Positions 22,995 to 33,369 of a stretch of 64,000 nucleotides of DNA are shown here, one piece after another. Under the pieces are notes generated by a model. The model made no database searches, was not told the origin of the DNA, and worked only from the letters and a program-made list of their open reading frames with translations. Position numbers and translations under genes: made by a program. The DNA is from Macrolepiota albuminosa (Eukaryota; Basidiomycota; Agaricomycetes; Agaricales; Agaricaceae), in NCBI GenBank assembly GCA_027475525.1, contig JAMWFC010000051.1:2369205-2433204 (forward strand), written 5' to 3'. How positions within the stretch are numbered: the stretch's first letter is position 1; every line of letters begins with the position of its first letter.

Positions 22995-23945
22995 TGATGA
23001 CGCCCAAAGTTTGGTCAGTAACAAATGTAGCTAAAGTGTTACCTAACCAAGAGTGTGCGTTGGGCGCGCTATAAGTGTGTTGAGGAGTCCCGGGCAGGTC
23101 CCAGAGAACGCGTCTGTGAAAAAGGGTAAAAGTCGGTAACGGGGTCGGCAAGTGGTAAGCGCTAAGGTAAAGCGCCTAAGGAAATGCGGTAAGTGAACAC
23201 GGCAAGGGTGAGCGGCAAGAGCACGATAAGCTTAGCGAGGTTCTAAGCGTCGATAATGCCTGCCGTAGTTGCAAGGCGCGAGTATGTCGAGTGTTGGCGA
23301 ACGTCTGTAACTACCGATGAGTTTTGACGTTGCCGACCGTAGCGTAAATGAGCTCTTGAGCGTAAGGGAGACTGAAGTAAGGGGGAAACTGTGGTCTATT
23401 CGTCTGCTATTCTTCTATGTACAAGTCGGTAAGTACTTTTATACTACAATGAGTTTGCCGTCGCCAGTGGCTAATGACGCCAGAGTGCGGTAAACTGGAA
23501 AATTTCAAAGGGGTAGCTCCAACGGTTTCAGATCCCTACCGTCCTTTGAGGACCCTTGGCGCCACCAGGCGGCAGATCGCGGTACTAAACCATCACTCCA
23601 TCACCCTTCTGTCTGTCAGAACACCTAAGCGACGTTGGGCGCCAAATCGAGACGGTAAGCGGTGTCAGACGCCAAGGTCAAACGCCAAGCTGTCCGTCAG
23701 TTTTTGATAGATCATCAAGCTTCTCGCTAAGCGCTGTCGTCAGTGACTGATGCCATCTGTCAGTTGTCATTCTTGCTGCCGTCGGCGCTATCATTGATTG
23801 GATCTGCTTCTTGCCGTGCGCGGCCGTCAGAAATGGCTTAAAATGGGTAGAACGCGTGCGCTAAGTTCGGAACGAGTGCGGCAAGGTTTCCGGAGCCGGT
23901 GCCGAGCCTGCCGTTGATGCGCCTAACCTGTATGGGGTCCTATCA
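22995..23945 (-). repeat. Element B 3' LTR
   Basis: 951 bp; on the minus strand it starts TGATAGGACCCC and ends GGCGTCATCA. It is densely filled with CGGTAA, CGGCAA and GCGCTAA-like words on the + strand. Confidence 0.95.
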
Positions 23946-23954
23946 TCTCCCCCC
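23946..23954 (-). other. Element B polypurine tract
   Basis: On the minus strand GGGGGGAGA lies directly before the 3' LTR, preceded by TTTTTCAGTT, the same as in element A (45238-45246). Confidence 0.8.
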
Positions 23955-24114
23955 AACTGAAAAATTGACTGTCCTCAGTCACCAAATAAGGCTACCGTTA
24001 CCGTTTTTGTGACAAGTGGCCCGTGCGTTCTTGAGATTTGGTTTATAGTCCTGGCGCATGAGTGTGGACTTCGTTTCTCCTCCCCATCTTTTCCTGGCGC
24101 TCAATTAAAATAAA

Positions 24115-26525
24115 ATGTCTTTCCGCATTCCAACTCCGCCACCTGTTCCCTCCCGTGAGGCTCAAGACGCCGCCTCGGCCTATATCGAAAAGGCGAACAA
24201 TTTTCTTAAGCGGATCGAAGGCGTTGGCGCGGACGCGCCAGTAAATTTGGTGGTTGCCGTCATGAAGCTGTACGAGCGGTGGCTGGAGGTGCGCGTTCTT
24301 GGCGTGGGATGGGATCGCGAAATCGAGGTTCGGGAGTGGTGCCGGTCGCGGTACCTGGATCATCGTGGCGCAGAGTGGCTAGCGCCCTATGCTCGATTTG
24401 TAAGTAGCTTCTAGTTCTTGCCGTGTCGCTAGCTGATTGGGTTCCTAGGCGCCTCCTCCTGTTCCAACCATTGAGGACGAACTGGAGGACATCCTCTCTG
24501 GCGCCTTGCCAATGACGGTAAGCGCGCCAGCGCCTGAGTGAGTATCTCTAACTGTACTTTCTAACTTAGCTGTGGTCTGATCTGTCTCCCCATAGCAAAC
24601 AAGAGGTGTTAGCGCCTCTTGCCAATTTGCAGGTGGACGCCGAGATGGCGGCAATTCGCGAGAGCGTGCTAGAAGAGGCCTCCCGTGACGCCAAGGAGAG
24701 GACCAAGGCGTTGGAGGAGCGAGAGGTCGTTGGCGAGTCCCTGGTTGCTAGCGAGAAGTCGCCAGTTGCCAGGAGACAGATGTCTGATGTGAAGGATTCC
24801 CGCGCCGGTAGTGCCCAGAGCCCAGCACTGCCGGCAAGCAAATCGGGCTCTCCGGTCAAGCCTGGCAAGACTTTGAAAAAGAAGGTAAGTTTGAGGGTTC
24901 TTACCGCTGGCGACTTCTGCTTATCCCACTCTCAGTCTCGTAAGGCTGCCGCCCCTCGTTACACGGTAAGTTCGTTGCGCCAAGGTACTTTCCTTGCTAA
25001 CCAACCATTTGACAGGCGCCAACGCAAACTTCCTTTAGCGACGCAGAGCTGAAGGGTTTGTTGGTGGCACGACGAGATGAGGCGGTTTTGGATGGAGGAA
25101 TGGAGGCGGGGGTGGTCTTGCCGGAGATGAAGGACAAGAAGACGGCAAGTCCGGCGGCAAGACGGGAGTTCAAGGACTCCCAAGGAGCGGTAAGTGTTGT
25201 AGCTCTTCTTACCGCGTCTGTTAACACTTCTGTAGTGCGATAAGTGCTGGGCCGACAACGACCCAGAGGGGTGTTGGTACCCCACCGGTGGCCAGCCCTG
25301 TTACCGGTGCGGGACGCTAAAACGAGCTTGCACTTTGGACGGCGCCAAGAGTCGTGAACGCGGTGGGGCTCCCGACGCGGTAGTGGAGCGGACCTTTAAG
25401 CGTGCCGTCTTGGTCAAGAGAGCGCGGGAGTTCGTTGAGGAGGAAAGGAAGAAGCAGGCCGCTGGCGACGCGGCGACGATTAGTAAGAGTTCCCTGGCGC
25501 TGCCGACGCGTCAAGGGGACGAGTCTGCAACAGTCGGCAACCGTGGCGCTGGAGAGCGCCAAGGGACTACGGTCCCTTCAAAACGACAAGTCCCTTCGCC
25601 CGCCAAGGGGAAGGGCAAGGCCAAACGTGCGCGGGTAGTAGAATCTCCTCCCCCTACCCCCGAGGACGTGGAGATGGAGGAGCTGGAGAAGGCGCTTGCT
25701 GCCAGTCGCCTACCGGTCAGGGACTCGGAGGCTGGGCCAAGTAAGTTGCTCTCTCCCATTCACCTGAGGGGGCCTTCTCTGCCGGCCGCTGACGAGGACG
25801 ACGCGGTAATGGACCCGCCGCCAAGGGAAGAGCCTCAGGAGGCGGGACCGATAGTGGCGATACCAAGGGGCGAAGGGAGCCCCTCGGCAATGGCTGGCGA
25901 CGAGGACGCAGATGGGGAGCCAGACGAGACCTTGGCGACCCAGCGCGAAGGTGACGAGGAGGAGGCCCCCGCCAAGGAGGCGGTAGCGGCAGAAGTAGAG
26001 GGAGAAGGGGAGGCAGCGGCAGAAGTCGCCCGGGAGGAGCCTCAGTGGCGGTGGCTACCGCCTTACGGTAACGTTGCCCCCTGGGAGGTGTCAGATCCCG
26101 AGGACGTTGCCGGCCTGGAGCCTAGGCACCCCGTGGTCGCCAGGGTCAATCCTGCCTGGACCCCTCAGCCGGAGCCGACGGTTACTGGCGACGCTTTCCA
26201 GTGGCTGGGACAAGACCTCGTGTACCCGGTGGTGGCACTTAACCCACGGGAGATGCTGGAGAGGTTCTCAAGTAGGGCGGCAACGATGGAGGCAGCAATG
26301 GGTCGGGAGCGGGAACGAGTCCGCGGTCAATTGATGGCGCTAAGGTTACGTTACTCCAATCTGGGTCGCAGCCTTCGCGTACTTCGCGATTACCAGGGGG
26401 ATTGCCAAGCAGCCATGGATTGGCAAGCGGCCAACAACATTCTTCCTGGCGACCTTCTCCCCCTTCGCGACTCTTCGTTGCCGGTTTCTGACGATTCTCT
26501 CTCCATGGACGACGTTAGCGAGTAA
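24115..26525 (+). CDS. Element B antisense gene: spliced protein with six-cysteine (Zn2Cys6-like) cluster
   Basis: Six exons (24115-24399, 24449-24537, 24596-24884, 24936-24965, 25016-25189, 25236-26525) give 718 residues; all five 46-58 bp introns have GT-AG ends and keep frame. Domains: an N-terminal helical part (LYERWLEVR, EVREWCRSRYLDHRGAEWL); a Lys/Ser/Pro linker; FSDAELKGLLVARRDE; a cysteine cluster C-x2-C-x8-C-x8-C-x2-C-x6-C at about 290-321 (CDKCW, GCWYPTGG, PCYRCGTLKRAC); RAVLVKRAREFV; a long acidic disordered stretch; and a C-terminal domain from about 607 (GDAFQWLG, LRDYQGDCQAAMDWQAANN). The cluster resembles fungal binuclear zinc clusters but has x8 where Gal4-type has x6. A DNA-binding or capsid-associated role is inference. 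The gene is convergent with pol. Element A carries a homologue. Confidence 0.8.
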
Positions 26526-26954
26526 ACGGACCTTAGCGTAGATAGGCCGTTTATGTAAATTTTTCTTTTTGTTACCGTCTACATATATTATTTTCTTGCC
26601 GCCTCTTTTTCGAGTGAAAGGTTAAGTCCCAAAACCTAAGTTAGCGCAACAGCAGAGAGCCAAGAAAGTAAAGCAAAGAGAAAGCAAGCGGTAAGTATTC
26701 TAAAGTAAGTTTTAGCAAGAGGAGTAGTAGGTGTGGGACTTAGACAAATTTTTGAGAAAAGGGGAACGCTCAGTAAATCATCATGGCGAAAAACCCCTGG
26801 CGAGAGTTGCGCAATGCGCTAAGCGTTGACGACACGCTAGCGCTGCGGCTTGACTATGTAAGAAAATGTCTGTTGAATATAGTATAGTAAGTATCGGCAA
26901 GCAAGATAAGTAAAGTAAGTAATAGAAAAAGGAGCTTATCAATAATATTCTTTT
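26526..26954. other. Spacer between the convergent antisense gene and pol of element B
   Basis: About 430 bp holding the facing 3' ends of two transcription units. I see no ORF or obvious structure. It presumably carries polyadenylation signals for the antisense gene. Confidence 0.5.
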
Positions 26955-29900
26955 CTAATCGTTTTCTTCTTCTTCAACTAAAGTCGGCAAGTCATCATCG
27001 TCCAATAGTTCGGTTTCTTCAAGTTCTCTCAGCTTGGCGGTGTCGATATCTAGCGCTTCAAGCGGCAAGTCGATTTGTTCTCTGGCGAGATACGGTAATA
27101 GGCGAAAAGCGGCAACAGGTCGATGTAGTACTGAACCATCTAATTCACAGAGCACGTAAGCGCCTCCACGGTTACGGGAGATAACTACCAAAGGTCCTAG
27201 ATAGCGAGGGCGCATTTTCTTGTTGTAAGAGGTTTCGATTTTGGAGTTGCGCATGAGCACTAGCGCTCCTCTCGGGAAGTTGTAATCTTTGATGGTAGCG
27301 CTATGCTCGGTTTCGAATCGTAGGGCTGCTTGGCGACGGGCGCTAAAGACTACCTCGTGGAGTCGCTCTAAATCTTCTTTCCTTCGCTGGAGATCAATAG
27401 CTCGTCTGGCGACAAGATCGGTAGTCGCTAAGATGCTGTTGGGAGCTGGCTGAAGGTAGGTCGCTTCTATGATGTCGGCAGGGAGTAAAGGATGGGTGCC
27501 AGTAGCCGCGTAATAGGGAGAGCAACCCATGCGCTTACGAATAGTAACTCTTTCCGACCAAAATACTGAATATGTCGCTTCACTCCAACGAGCCTCGTCG
27601 CCATCGACCGCCTTGAAGAGAGCTTGCCGGACGTCAAAGTGTGGTCTCTCTACCAGGCCATTGGCGCGCTTGTTGTAGCCAGATACTCGAATGTGGTGAA
27701 TGTTGTACTTCTTGGCGAGATAGGTTAGCGCTTTGATAATGGGCGCACCGTTATCCGTGACAATTTCCCTTAGCGCTCCCCAACGGCAAATGACGTCCTC
27801 AAATAGCCACTTGGCGACCGCATCGGTATTTTCTCTTTGAAGCATTCGAAATTCAGGCCAGTGGATTAGCGAACAACGACCTTGAATGATGTACTTGTAG
27901 CGACCAGACTTGGGCATATGCATGGTGTCGACGTAGATTTTGCTGAAGAGTGGAGCTGGCGTTGCAACGGTTGGCGGTATGAGCACTTGGCGTGTCTGTT
28001 GGATTTGGCAGAGGTGGCAGGTCCTGATGTACCAGGCGATGTCGGCGCTAGCGTGTGGCCACCAAAATCGTTCTAGCAGAGAAGCTCGGGTAGCGTACAG
28101 ACCTCTATGTCCTAGCTCGTCATGCATAGCGCGCAAGACTCGTAAGCGACCTTCTGGCTTGATGATCAGCTTGTGAGCGCCATCTCGATTTCGTCGCCAA
28201 AGTCTGTTGTCGGTAAAGAAGAAGCGGGTAGCATAGCGGATAAAGGTCGCGTATTGTTCATCGGTAAGGTCTGGGGGTCGCTTAAGGTCTTGTAGCCATT
28301 GTTCAACGATTAACAAGCGACTGTCTTCTGCCTTTGCTTTGGCGGATCGGGGAACGGCATCGTAGGTCAGGTTTTTGCTGTCTTCTCTTAGCGGATGGGG
28401 TTCTTGTACGATTTTTACTGGTGGCGAGTCTTGACTGCAAATGCTTGCCGTATAGAACGTGAGGGGTGCGCTAAAGGTCTCGGGGCGGTAAGGGACGATG
28501 GGATGTAACAGGATGCTGGTAGGCTGTTGCCGTCGTAATAAGGGAATTGGCTGTTGAATGAGGTGCACGAAACCATGTAGTCGGTCGATCCAGTCCTCGA
28601 AATCGCTATCAGCCTGTGGGTCCACTGCCGGGTCGCCAGGCTGCCGTGGTCGCCTAGAAAGTCCATCTGGTCCGTGGAAAGAGCTCTTGACGTGTACCAA
28701 CTCAAAGTGAAACATGAGGATGGCGACTACCCACCGGTTCATGCTAGCGGACGGCTGGATATCAGGATTCTGCAGCATGCCCTTGATGTACCTAGCGTCG
28801 ACCTCAACAATAAGGTTCCGCACGCCAATCAAATACATCTTTAGCGACCGGAAGGCTTTGAAGAGTCCATAGAGCTCTAGTTTAGGCTGGCTGTAGCGAG
28901 ACTCTCTGTCGTTTAGCGTAATAGACCCAAAGCGGTTGTAGCGTCGCTGTTTCCGATTGTCGCTAAGGCATTGGCACAAGAAGTAGCCAACGGCAATGTA
29001 CGAGGTGTCCACCGCCAAGATAACAGGGTCGGCAGAGGTATAATCGATGGGGACTAGGGGCTTGGCGTCCTGCAGAGCTTTTACTAAGTCGCGTTGGGCA
29101 GTGACCTGGTCTGGCCCAAATTCGAAGGGCTCGTTGGCGCGGGTGAGTCGGTTAAGGGCGTGTGCGCGATGGGCAAAGTTTTTGACGAATATCCTGAGAA
29201 CGCCAACGGTGCCAAGAAAGGCGCGAACTTCAGATAAGTCGCGGCAAGGACCCCAGCGCTCCAAGAGTGCTAAGCGAGATTCGTCGGGAACACGACCGTC
29301 GGGAGTGCAGATGTGACCAAGTATTTTGAACCTTGGCGCGCAAAGGAGGAGTTTGTGACCGCTAAACGTACCACCGCTATACTTCATACGTTGGAGAACT
29401 CGATTGAGCAGCTGGAAAAACTCCCATAGCGCTAAGCGAATGTTGTGGTTCTCGGGATGGGTCGCCGGTAAGCCGTTTACGAGTCGCCAGTCTTTGGGAC
29501 CTTTGACGCCAACGTCATCAATGAAGCTTAAGACGTTATGCGGTATCTCGGGTTGGAGGATGAATGTGATGTCGTCATGAAATATGGGGACAGAGTTTGT
29601 CCAGCCCATCGGTAAGGTGACTAGGCGCAAGGCGCCAAACGGAGTTTGAAACGTAGTGAGGTCACGGGAAGAAGGGTGGATTAAGCGTTCATCATAGCCA
29701 ACGTAAAGATCAAGGGTGGCGCCACAAATACGCCCGGCAAAGGACTCGGCAAAGTGGTCAGGGAAAGGCGGTACGCCAGAGTGTCGTATGGTGACTCTAT
29801 TCAGCGGTTCAAGACTGTGAACTATGCGTAGATTGCCGTTCTTTTTGAGGACGCAAAACCAACGGGAGCGGTAAGAACTATTAGAGGGCTCGTAGACGCC

Positions 29901-30704
29901 AGCCTGTATCTTAGTCCTAATAATCTGGCAGACCTCGGCTTCGATTCCAGGCGGTAACGGTCGGTTGTGCTCAGTCCACGGCACGTGAGGGATGGTCGGG
30001 ATTACGACAGGCGGGAAGAAATCTGTGCGAAGGCTGCCGCGTTCTGAGTCCTCCCAGGCGAAGGCTTTGTCTTGCTTAGCGACAAGATCGGTAAGGACAT
30101 TCAACTCATCTTTGGTCAAAAATCCTGTGTCGTGCTCCTTGGCGAACTGCTGCTGGCGCTCCGCGGTAAAACGTCCTGTGGGCTGAAAGGGTGGCGGATT
30201 CGGTGATAAGGCCGGCATGTCGGCAAGAGGGTCGCCAATGATCTGGCGCTCGATTCTGAAAGTCTCGGGAGAGTGCGTAGCGATGGGTTTTGTTTTAAGC
30301 GCAACTGGCTTATATTTCTTTTTAACTTGAACCCCTTTCCTTTTGGGAGCGTTAGCCTGGTTATAAACAGAGGTGGAAAGGGGAACTGTAGCCTGGGGTG
30401 CGGCAAGTCCAAGAACGGCAGGAGACGAGGCTCCGGGAAGGGTAGTGAGATACGTATCGGTAGACGCAATATTTTGAAACGATTCGGAGGCGGTAAGGTA
30501 TAAGTAGGCAAGAGAAGAGTCGGTAATGTTTTGATTTTTCTGGGAAGGCTCTGCGTCGGTAGTAGGTAAAGTAGTTAAAACATCTTCGTCAAGAAAAGCA
30601 GTTGACATAACAGTTACAAGACCAGTTGAATGGTCAAATTCCAGCGTTAGCGCTACATCTCCGTGATCGTCGCCAATCACCTCCTCGATGGTCTGTGAAA
30701 ACAC
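26955..30704 (-). CDS. Element B pol: reverse transcriptase, RNase H, integrase
   Basis: 1249 codons, unbroken. RT: PPGIEAEVCQIIR, SRWFCVLKKNGNLRIVHSLE, LDLYVGYDE and the active site SFIDDVG (about residue 394). RNase H: ILAVDTSYIAVGYFL, then KLELYGL and VEVDARYIKGML. Integrase: HHCC finger (ELGHRGLYATRASLLERFWW, CHLCQIQQ, about 865-905) and the DDE residues in YVDTMHMP, VTDNGAP and GLVERPH. The C-terminal PRYLGPLVVISRNRGGAY is GPF-like; there is no chromodomain. The ATG at 30704 overlaps the gag end by 28 nt in another frame. The position aligned with element A's pol ATG is GTG (30680-30678), giving GTGA where A has ATGA. Confidence 0.93.
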   Translation of the reverse strand: MFSQTIEEVIGDDHGDVALTLEFDHSTGLVTVMSTAFLDEDVLTTLPTTDAEPSQKNQNITDSSLAYLYLTASESFQNIASTDTYLTTLPGASSPAVLGLAAPQATVPLSTSVYNQANAPKRKGVQVKKKYKPVALKTKPIATHSPETFRIERQIIGDPLADMPALSPNPPPFQPTGRFTAERQQQFAKEHDTGFLTKDELNVLTDLVAKQDKAFAWEDSERGSLRTDFFPPVVIPTIPHVPWTEHNRPLPPGIEAEVCQIIRTKIQAGVYEPSNSSYRSRWFCVLKKNGNLRIVHSLEPLNRVTIRHSGVPPFPDHFAESFAGRICGATLDLYVGYDERLIHPSSRDLTTFQTPFGALRLVTLPMGWTNSVPIFHDDITFILQPEIPHNVLSFIDDVGVKGPKDWRLVNGLPATHPENHNIRLALWEFFQLLNRVLQRMKYSGGTFSGHKLLLCAPRFKILGHICTPDGRVPDESRLALLERWGPCRDLSEVRAFLGTVGVLRIFVKNFAHRAHALNRLTRANEPFEFGPDQVTAQRDLVKALQDAKPLVPIDYTSADPVILAVDTSYIAVGYFLCQCLSDNRKQRRYNRFGSITLNDRESRYSQPKLELYGLFKAFRSLKMYLIGVRNLIVEVDARYIKGMLQNPDIQPSASMNRWVVAILMFHFELVHVKSSFHGPDGLSRRPRQPGDPAVDPQADSDFEDWIDRLHGFVHLIQQPIPLLRRQQPTSILLHPIVPYRPETFSAPLTFYTASICSQDSPPVKIVQEPHPLREDSKNLTYDAVPRSAKAKAEDSRLLIVEQWLQDLKRPPDLTDEQYATFIRYATRFFFTDNRLWRRNRDGAHKLIIKPEGRLRVLRAMHDELGHRGLYATRASLLERFWWPHASADIAWYIRTCHLCQIQQTRQVLIPPTVATPAPLFSKIYVDTMHMPKSGRYKYIIQGRCSLIHWPEFRMLQRENTDAVAKWLFEDVICRWGALREIVTDNGAPIIKALTYLAKKYNIHHIRVSGYNKRANGLVERPHFDVRQALFKAVDGDEARWSEATYSVFWSERVTIRKRMGCSPYYAATGTHPLLPADIIEATYLQPAPNSILATTDLVARRAIDLQRRKEDLERLHEVVFSARRQAALRFETEHSATIKDYNFPRGALVLMRNSKIETSYNKKMRPRYLGPLVVISRNRGGAYVLCELDGSVLHRPVAAFRLLPYLAREQIDLPLEALDIDTAKLRELEETELLDDDDLPTLVEEEEND

Positions 30705-32989
30705 CGGTGTGGAGGCTCGTTGGCGTGTTGGTCGGTAAACTCCGGGGGCTTAGCGCGGGCGCCTTTTCGTTGTCCCCTAGGGAACGTTGGCACCGTTCGT
30801 CGGATTCCGGAGTTGGGGTCGCTAATTGTGAGGGTCGTTTCCTCGTCGGTAACTGTCTTGACGACTGATCGCGCCAAGACGTCGAAGGGTCTGCCGAGTA
30901 GTAAGTCGTAAGCCGGGGAGCGTAAAATGTGTATCTGGAGGTAAAAGGTAATGTCGCCAAGGGTGCACGGCACATTCTTGGCGAGGCCGAGGGATCTGTC
31001 TACCGTACCGTTAGCGCTCTGCATGTTTAGTATAACGGTAGGGTCGTAAATGAGGCCTAGATCGTTAGCGACTTCAGCTGCCATAGAAATAATCTGAGAC
31101 CCGCTATCCACGATTGCCTCTACTTCGTGCTTGTTGTCTACGGTTAGCGCTACCGAGCGGATAGCGTGCGATTCTTGGGCGACGGTAAGGATTGCTGGGT
31201 CTTCGCCGTGGTCGACTGACCTAAGGTAGGTCTCCACTGGGTCCACAGAGGTGGCGTTAGCGATGGGGTCGGCAAGAGAGTCTTCAGTGTCGGGAGAGTC
31301 GACGGTAACGGAAAAACCAGGTAGCGCGTCGTCGAGTTCATCAACCTCGGCAACGGCTGTCGCCAAGGGTCGTCGGGGAGTGACTGCCGTCTTGACCTGG
31401 TTGCGGACGTTGGGAGCAATACTACAAAGTTCTTCTACTGACAAGGTGACGTGGGTTTTCATGATGCGGTTAAAAACGTGGTTCGATTTCTCGATGTCGA
31501 AAATTGGCGCAGTAGGTCGGTAGCCACCCTCAGGACGTTTCTCGGGAGCGGCAAAGTTTCGTTGTGCGGGAGCATGATAACGATCGGGAATCCCTGAATA
31601 GGGATGGAGAGGCGGCAAAGGCGGTTCGGGAGCGGTAGCGGACGACGATGGTTCTGAAGCAGGAGCAGGGGCAGTGGCAGGAGGTGCGGCAGGAGCAGGT
31701 GTCGGTAACTTGCTAGCGGGAGGCATTGGCTTGTATCCTTTAAGAGGTTGTTTAGGCTGCTTAACTTCAACCCCATCAAAGACCTGATTTTTTAGCGAAT
31801 CTAATTCCTGCTGCAGCTTGGCGATACGCTCTTCCCGCGAGAAAGTAGGGTGGTCGCCAACGCTGTCGAAATGTAGGACCTCGTGAATCATCTGCTGTTG
31901 GGTCGCCTGCTCGGGGTCGGGATTAGCGTTGCCAGATAGCGTGCCGGTAACGATTTGTCCTGGGTTGCGCCTATGCCACTCATCAACTTGCTCCTGGAAG
32001 GACTTCTTGTCTGGGTAGTTGGGGATGGTGGCGCCAGTGGTGAGGACTATCTTGCCGTCGATAGCCCTTCGAATTCTACCTTGGCGAACGTAATTCTCGA
32101 GGGTAGCGCAGCGTCCTCTAGTCATGGTATGGCCAATTTCCCCACAGAAGTGGCAAGGGCCAGGCGCGGGTACGTTAGCGGGTCGATTAGCCGTGAGGTT
32201 GGTGGTAATCATGGTTTCGATGCGAGTCATAGCGGAAGCGACAGCGGCGGTAATAGCAGCATTGAGCTCCTCTTTCTTAACGAAGTCGGCAACAGGAGGC
32301 GGGATGGGAATGATACCGTTAGTTCGCTCAGGTGGTGGGCTCGTCCTAGCGCGCTGCAATCCAACGCCAGTGTCCGTTCCCTTGAGAACCCATTTACCGG
32401 CTTCAAAGACGTCGGCAACGTTATAGGGCTCGTCAGGGTGATGGGCCTGATGAACTATCTCTAGGCGACGAGCAATACGCGTCCACAGTGAAGTCGGGAT
32501 GCCCTGCTGGAACAGGCGACGCTCTTCGTTAATATAGAGCTTGCCGTTCTGCAGAAGCCACCTAGCGATTTTCTGGAACTCGCGGTAATACGTGGAGAAT
32601 GCGCCAAGCGACGATGTGCCACTGTCGAAAGATTCCTGAACTAGTTTCTGTAACTCGTTTACCGTGTATCGGGTAGCCTCCTCAGCGCCAGGGTACAGCT
32701 GGATCACTGCTGTCTTCCAGTCCTCATACGAAGCGCCTTGGGCGGGAGCTGTCGGCGTGGCGGGAACGAGCGCTGCAAACTCGGAAAGACCAGTCCAAGT
32801 CTCTGCCGTGTCGTACGATACGTATCTTGCCGCGTACTCCTTCATCTGCGTGTGGTCGGTAATGTTACAGTCTCTGAATAAATACTCCAACTCCTTGAAA
32901 TACTGGGAGAGCTCCCGTGGCTTGGTCTCGTCCCATTTCGGTGCCGAGAAGTGGTTGCGTGGCGGCATGCGCTGAACTTGTTGTTCCAT
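30677..32989 (-). CDS. Element B gag-protease
   Basis: 770 codons. Gag core: WDETKPRELSQYFKELEYL and FQQGIPTSLWTRIARRLEI. Zinc knuckle: CHFCGEIGHTMTRGRC, spaced C-x2-C-x4-H-x6-C instead of the usual x4 before the last Cys. After a Pro-rich linker comes a retropepsin-type protease at the C-terminus (AIVDSGSQIISMAAEVAN, then LLLGRPFDVLARSVV). The first ATG is at 32989, but the frame is open without ATG for about 118 codons upstream. Confidence 0.92.
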   Translation of the reverse strand: MEQQVQRMPPRNHFSAPKWDETKPRELSQYFKELEYLFRDCNITDHTQMKEYAARYVSYDTAETWTGLSEFAALVPATPTAPAQGASYEDWKTAVIQLYPGAEEATRYTVNELQKLVQESFDSGTSSLGAFSTYYREFQKIARWLLQNGKLYINEERRLFQQGIPTSLWTRIARRLEIVHQAHHPDEPYNVADVFEAGKWVLKGTDTGVGLQRARTSPPPERTNGIIPIPPPVADFVKKEELNAAITAAVASAMTRIETMITTNLTANRPANVPAPGPCHFCGEIGHTMTRGRCATLENYVRQGRIRRAIDGKIVLTTGATIPNYPDKKSFQEQVDEWHRRNPGQIVTGTLSGNANPDPEQATQQQMIHEVLHFDSVGDHPTFSREERIAKLQQELDSLKNQVFDGVEVKQPKQPLKGYKPMPPASKLPTPAPAAPPATAPAPASEPSSSATAPEPPLPPLHPYSGIPDRYHAPAQRNFAAPEKRPEGGYRPTAPIFDIEKSNHVFNRIMKTHVTLSVEELCSIAPNVRNQVKTAVTPRRPLATAVAEVDELDDALPGFSVTVDSPDTEDSLADPIANATSVDPVETYLRSVDHGEDPAILTVAQESHAIRSVALTVDNKHEVEAIVDSGSQIISMAAEVANDLGLIYDPTVILNMQSANGTVDRSLGLAKNVPCTLGDITFYLQIHILRSPAYDLLLGRPFDVLARSVVKTVTDEETTLTISDPNSGIRRTVPTFPRGQRKGARAKPPEFTDQHANEPPHRCFHRPSRR

Positions 32990-33345
32990 AGCGACTGTGT
33001 TGGCGAGTTCGGTTAGCGGTAGTGGGGAAGGAGTTCTAGAAATTGGCGACGGGGTAAGAGAAATGAGTTGTGAAAGAGGCGTTAGCGGAGTAATGGGAGT
33101 GATTGACTGTGGTACGGCAAAGGGCGACGCTAAGGGGTCGTCGGCACTATAATCGAGGGAGTGCGGGAAGAGATCAGGAAAAGCGTCTACAGTGGCGTTC
33201 TGTAGTTCCTGGGCTAGAGAGAGACCCGGTAAGGCACCAGGTGGTTGTGGAGTTGATGGGTGGGAAGGAGCAATGCCTTCTGCCGACTGGTCTAGCAGGC
33301 GGCGCCTACGCTGGAGACGGGTTTCTGGCGGAATTCTGCCCTAGA
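32990..33345 (-). other. AUG-less open frame continuous with element B gag
   Basis: In the gag frame there is no stop and no ATG from just after the primer-binding site to the gag ATG. It encodes IPPETRLQRRRRLL, PPGALPGLSLAQEL and TPLTPLSQL, which have counterparts in the same position of element A. It may be translated from a non-AUG start or after splicing from the LTR. Confidence 0.55.
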
Positions 33346-33349
33346 GATC

Positions 33350-33367
33350 CCTCGCGGTGGGCTCCAA
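33350..33367 (-). other. Element B primer-binding site
   Basis: TTGGAGCCCACCGCGAGG on the minus strand, two bases after the 5' LTR, identical to element A. Confidence 0.65.
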
Positions 33368-33369
33368 TT

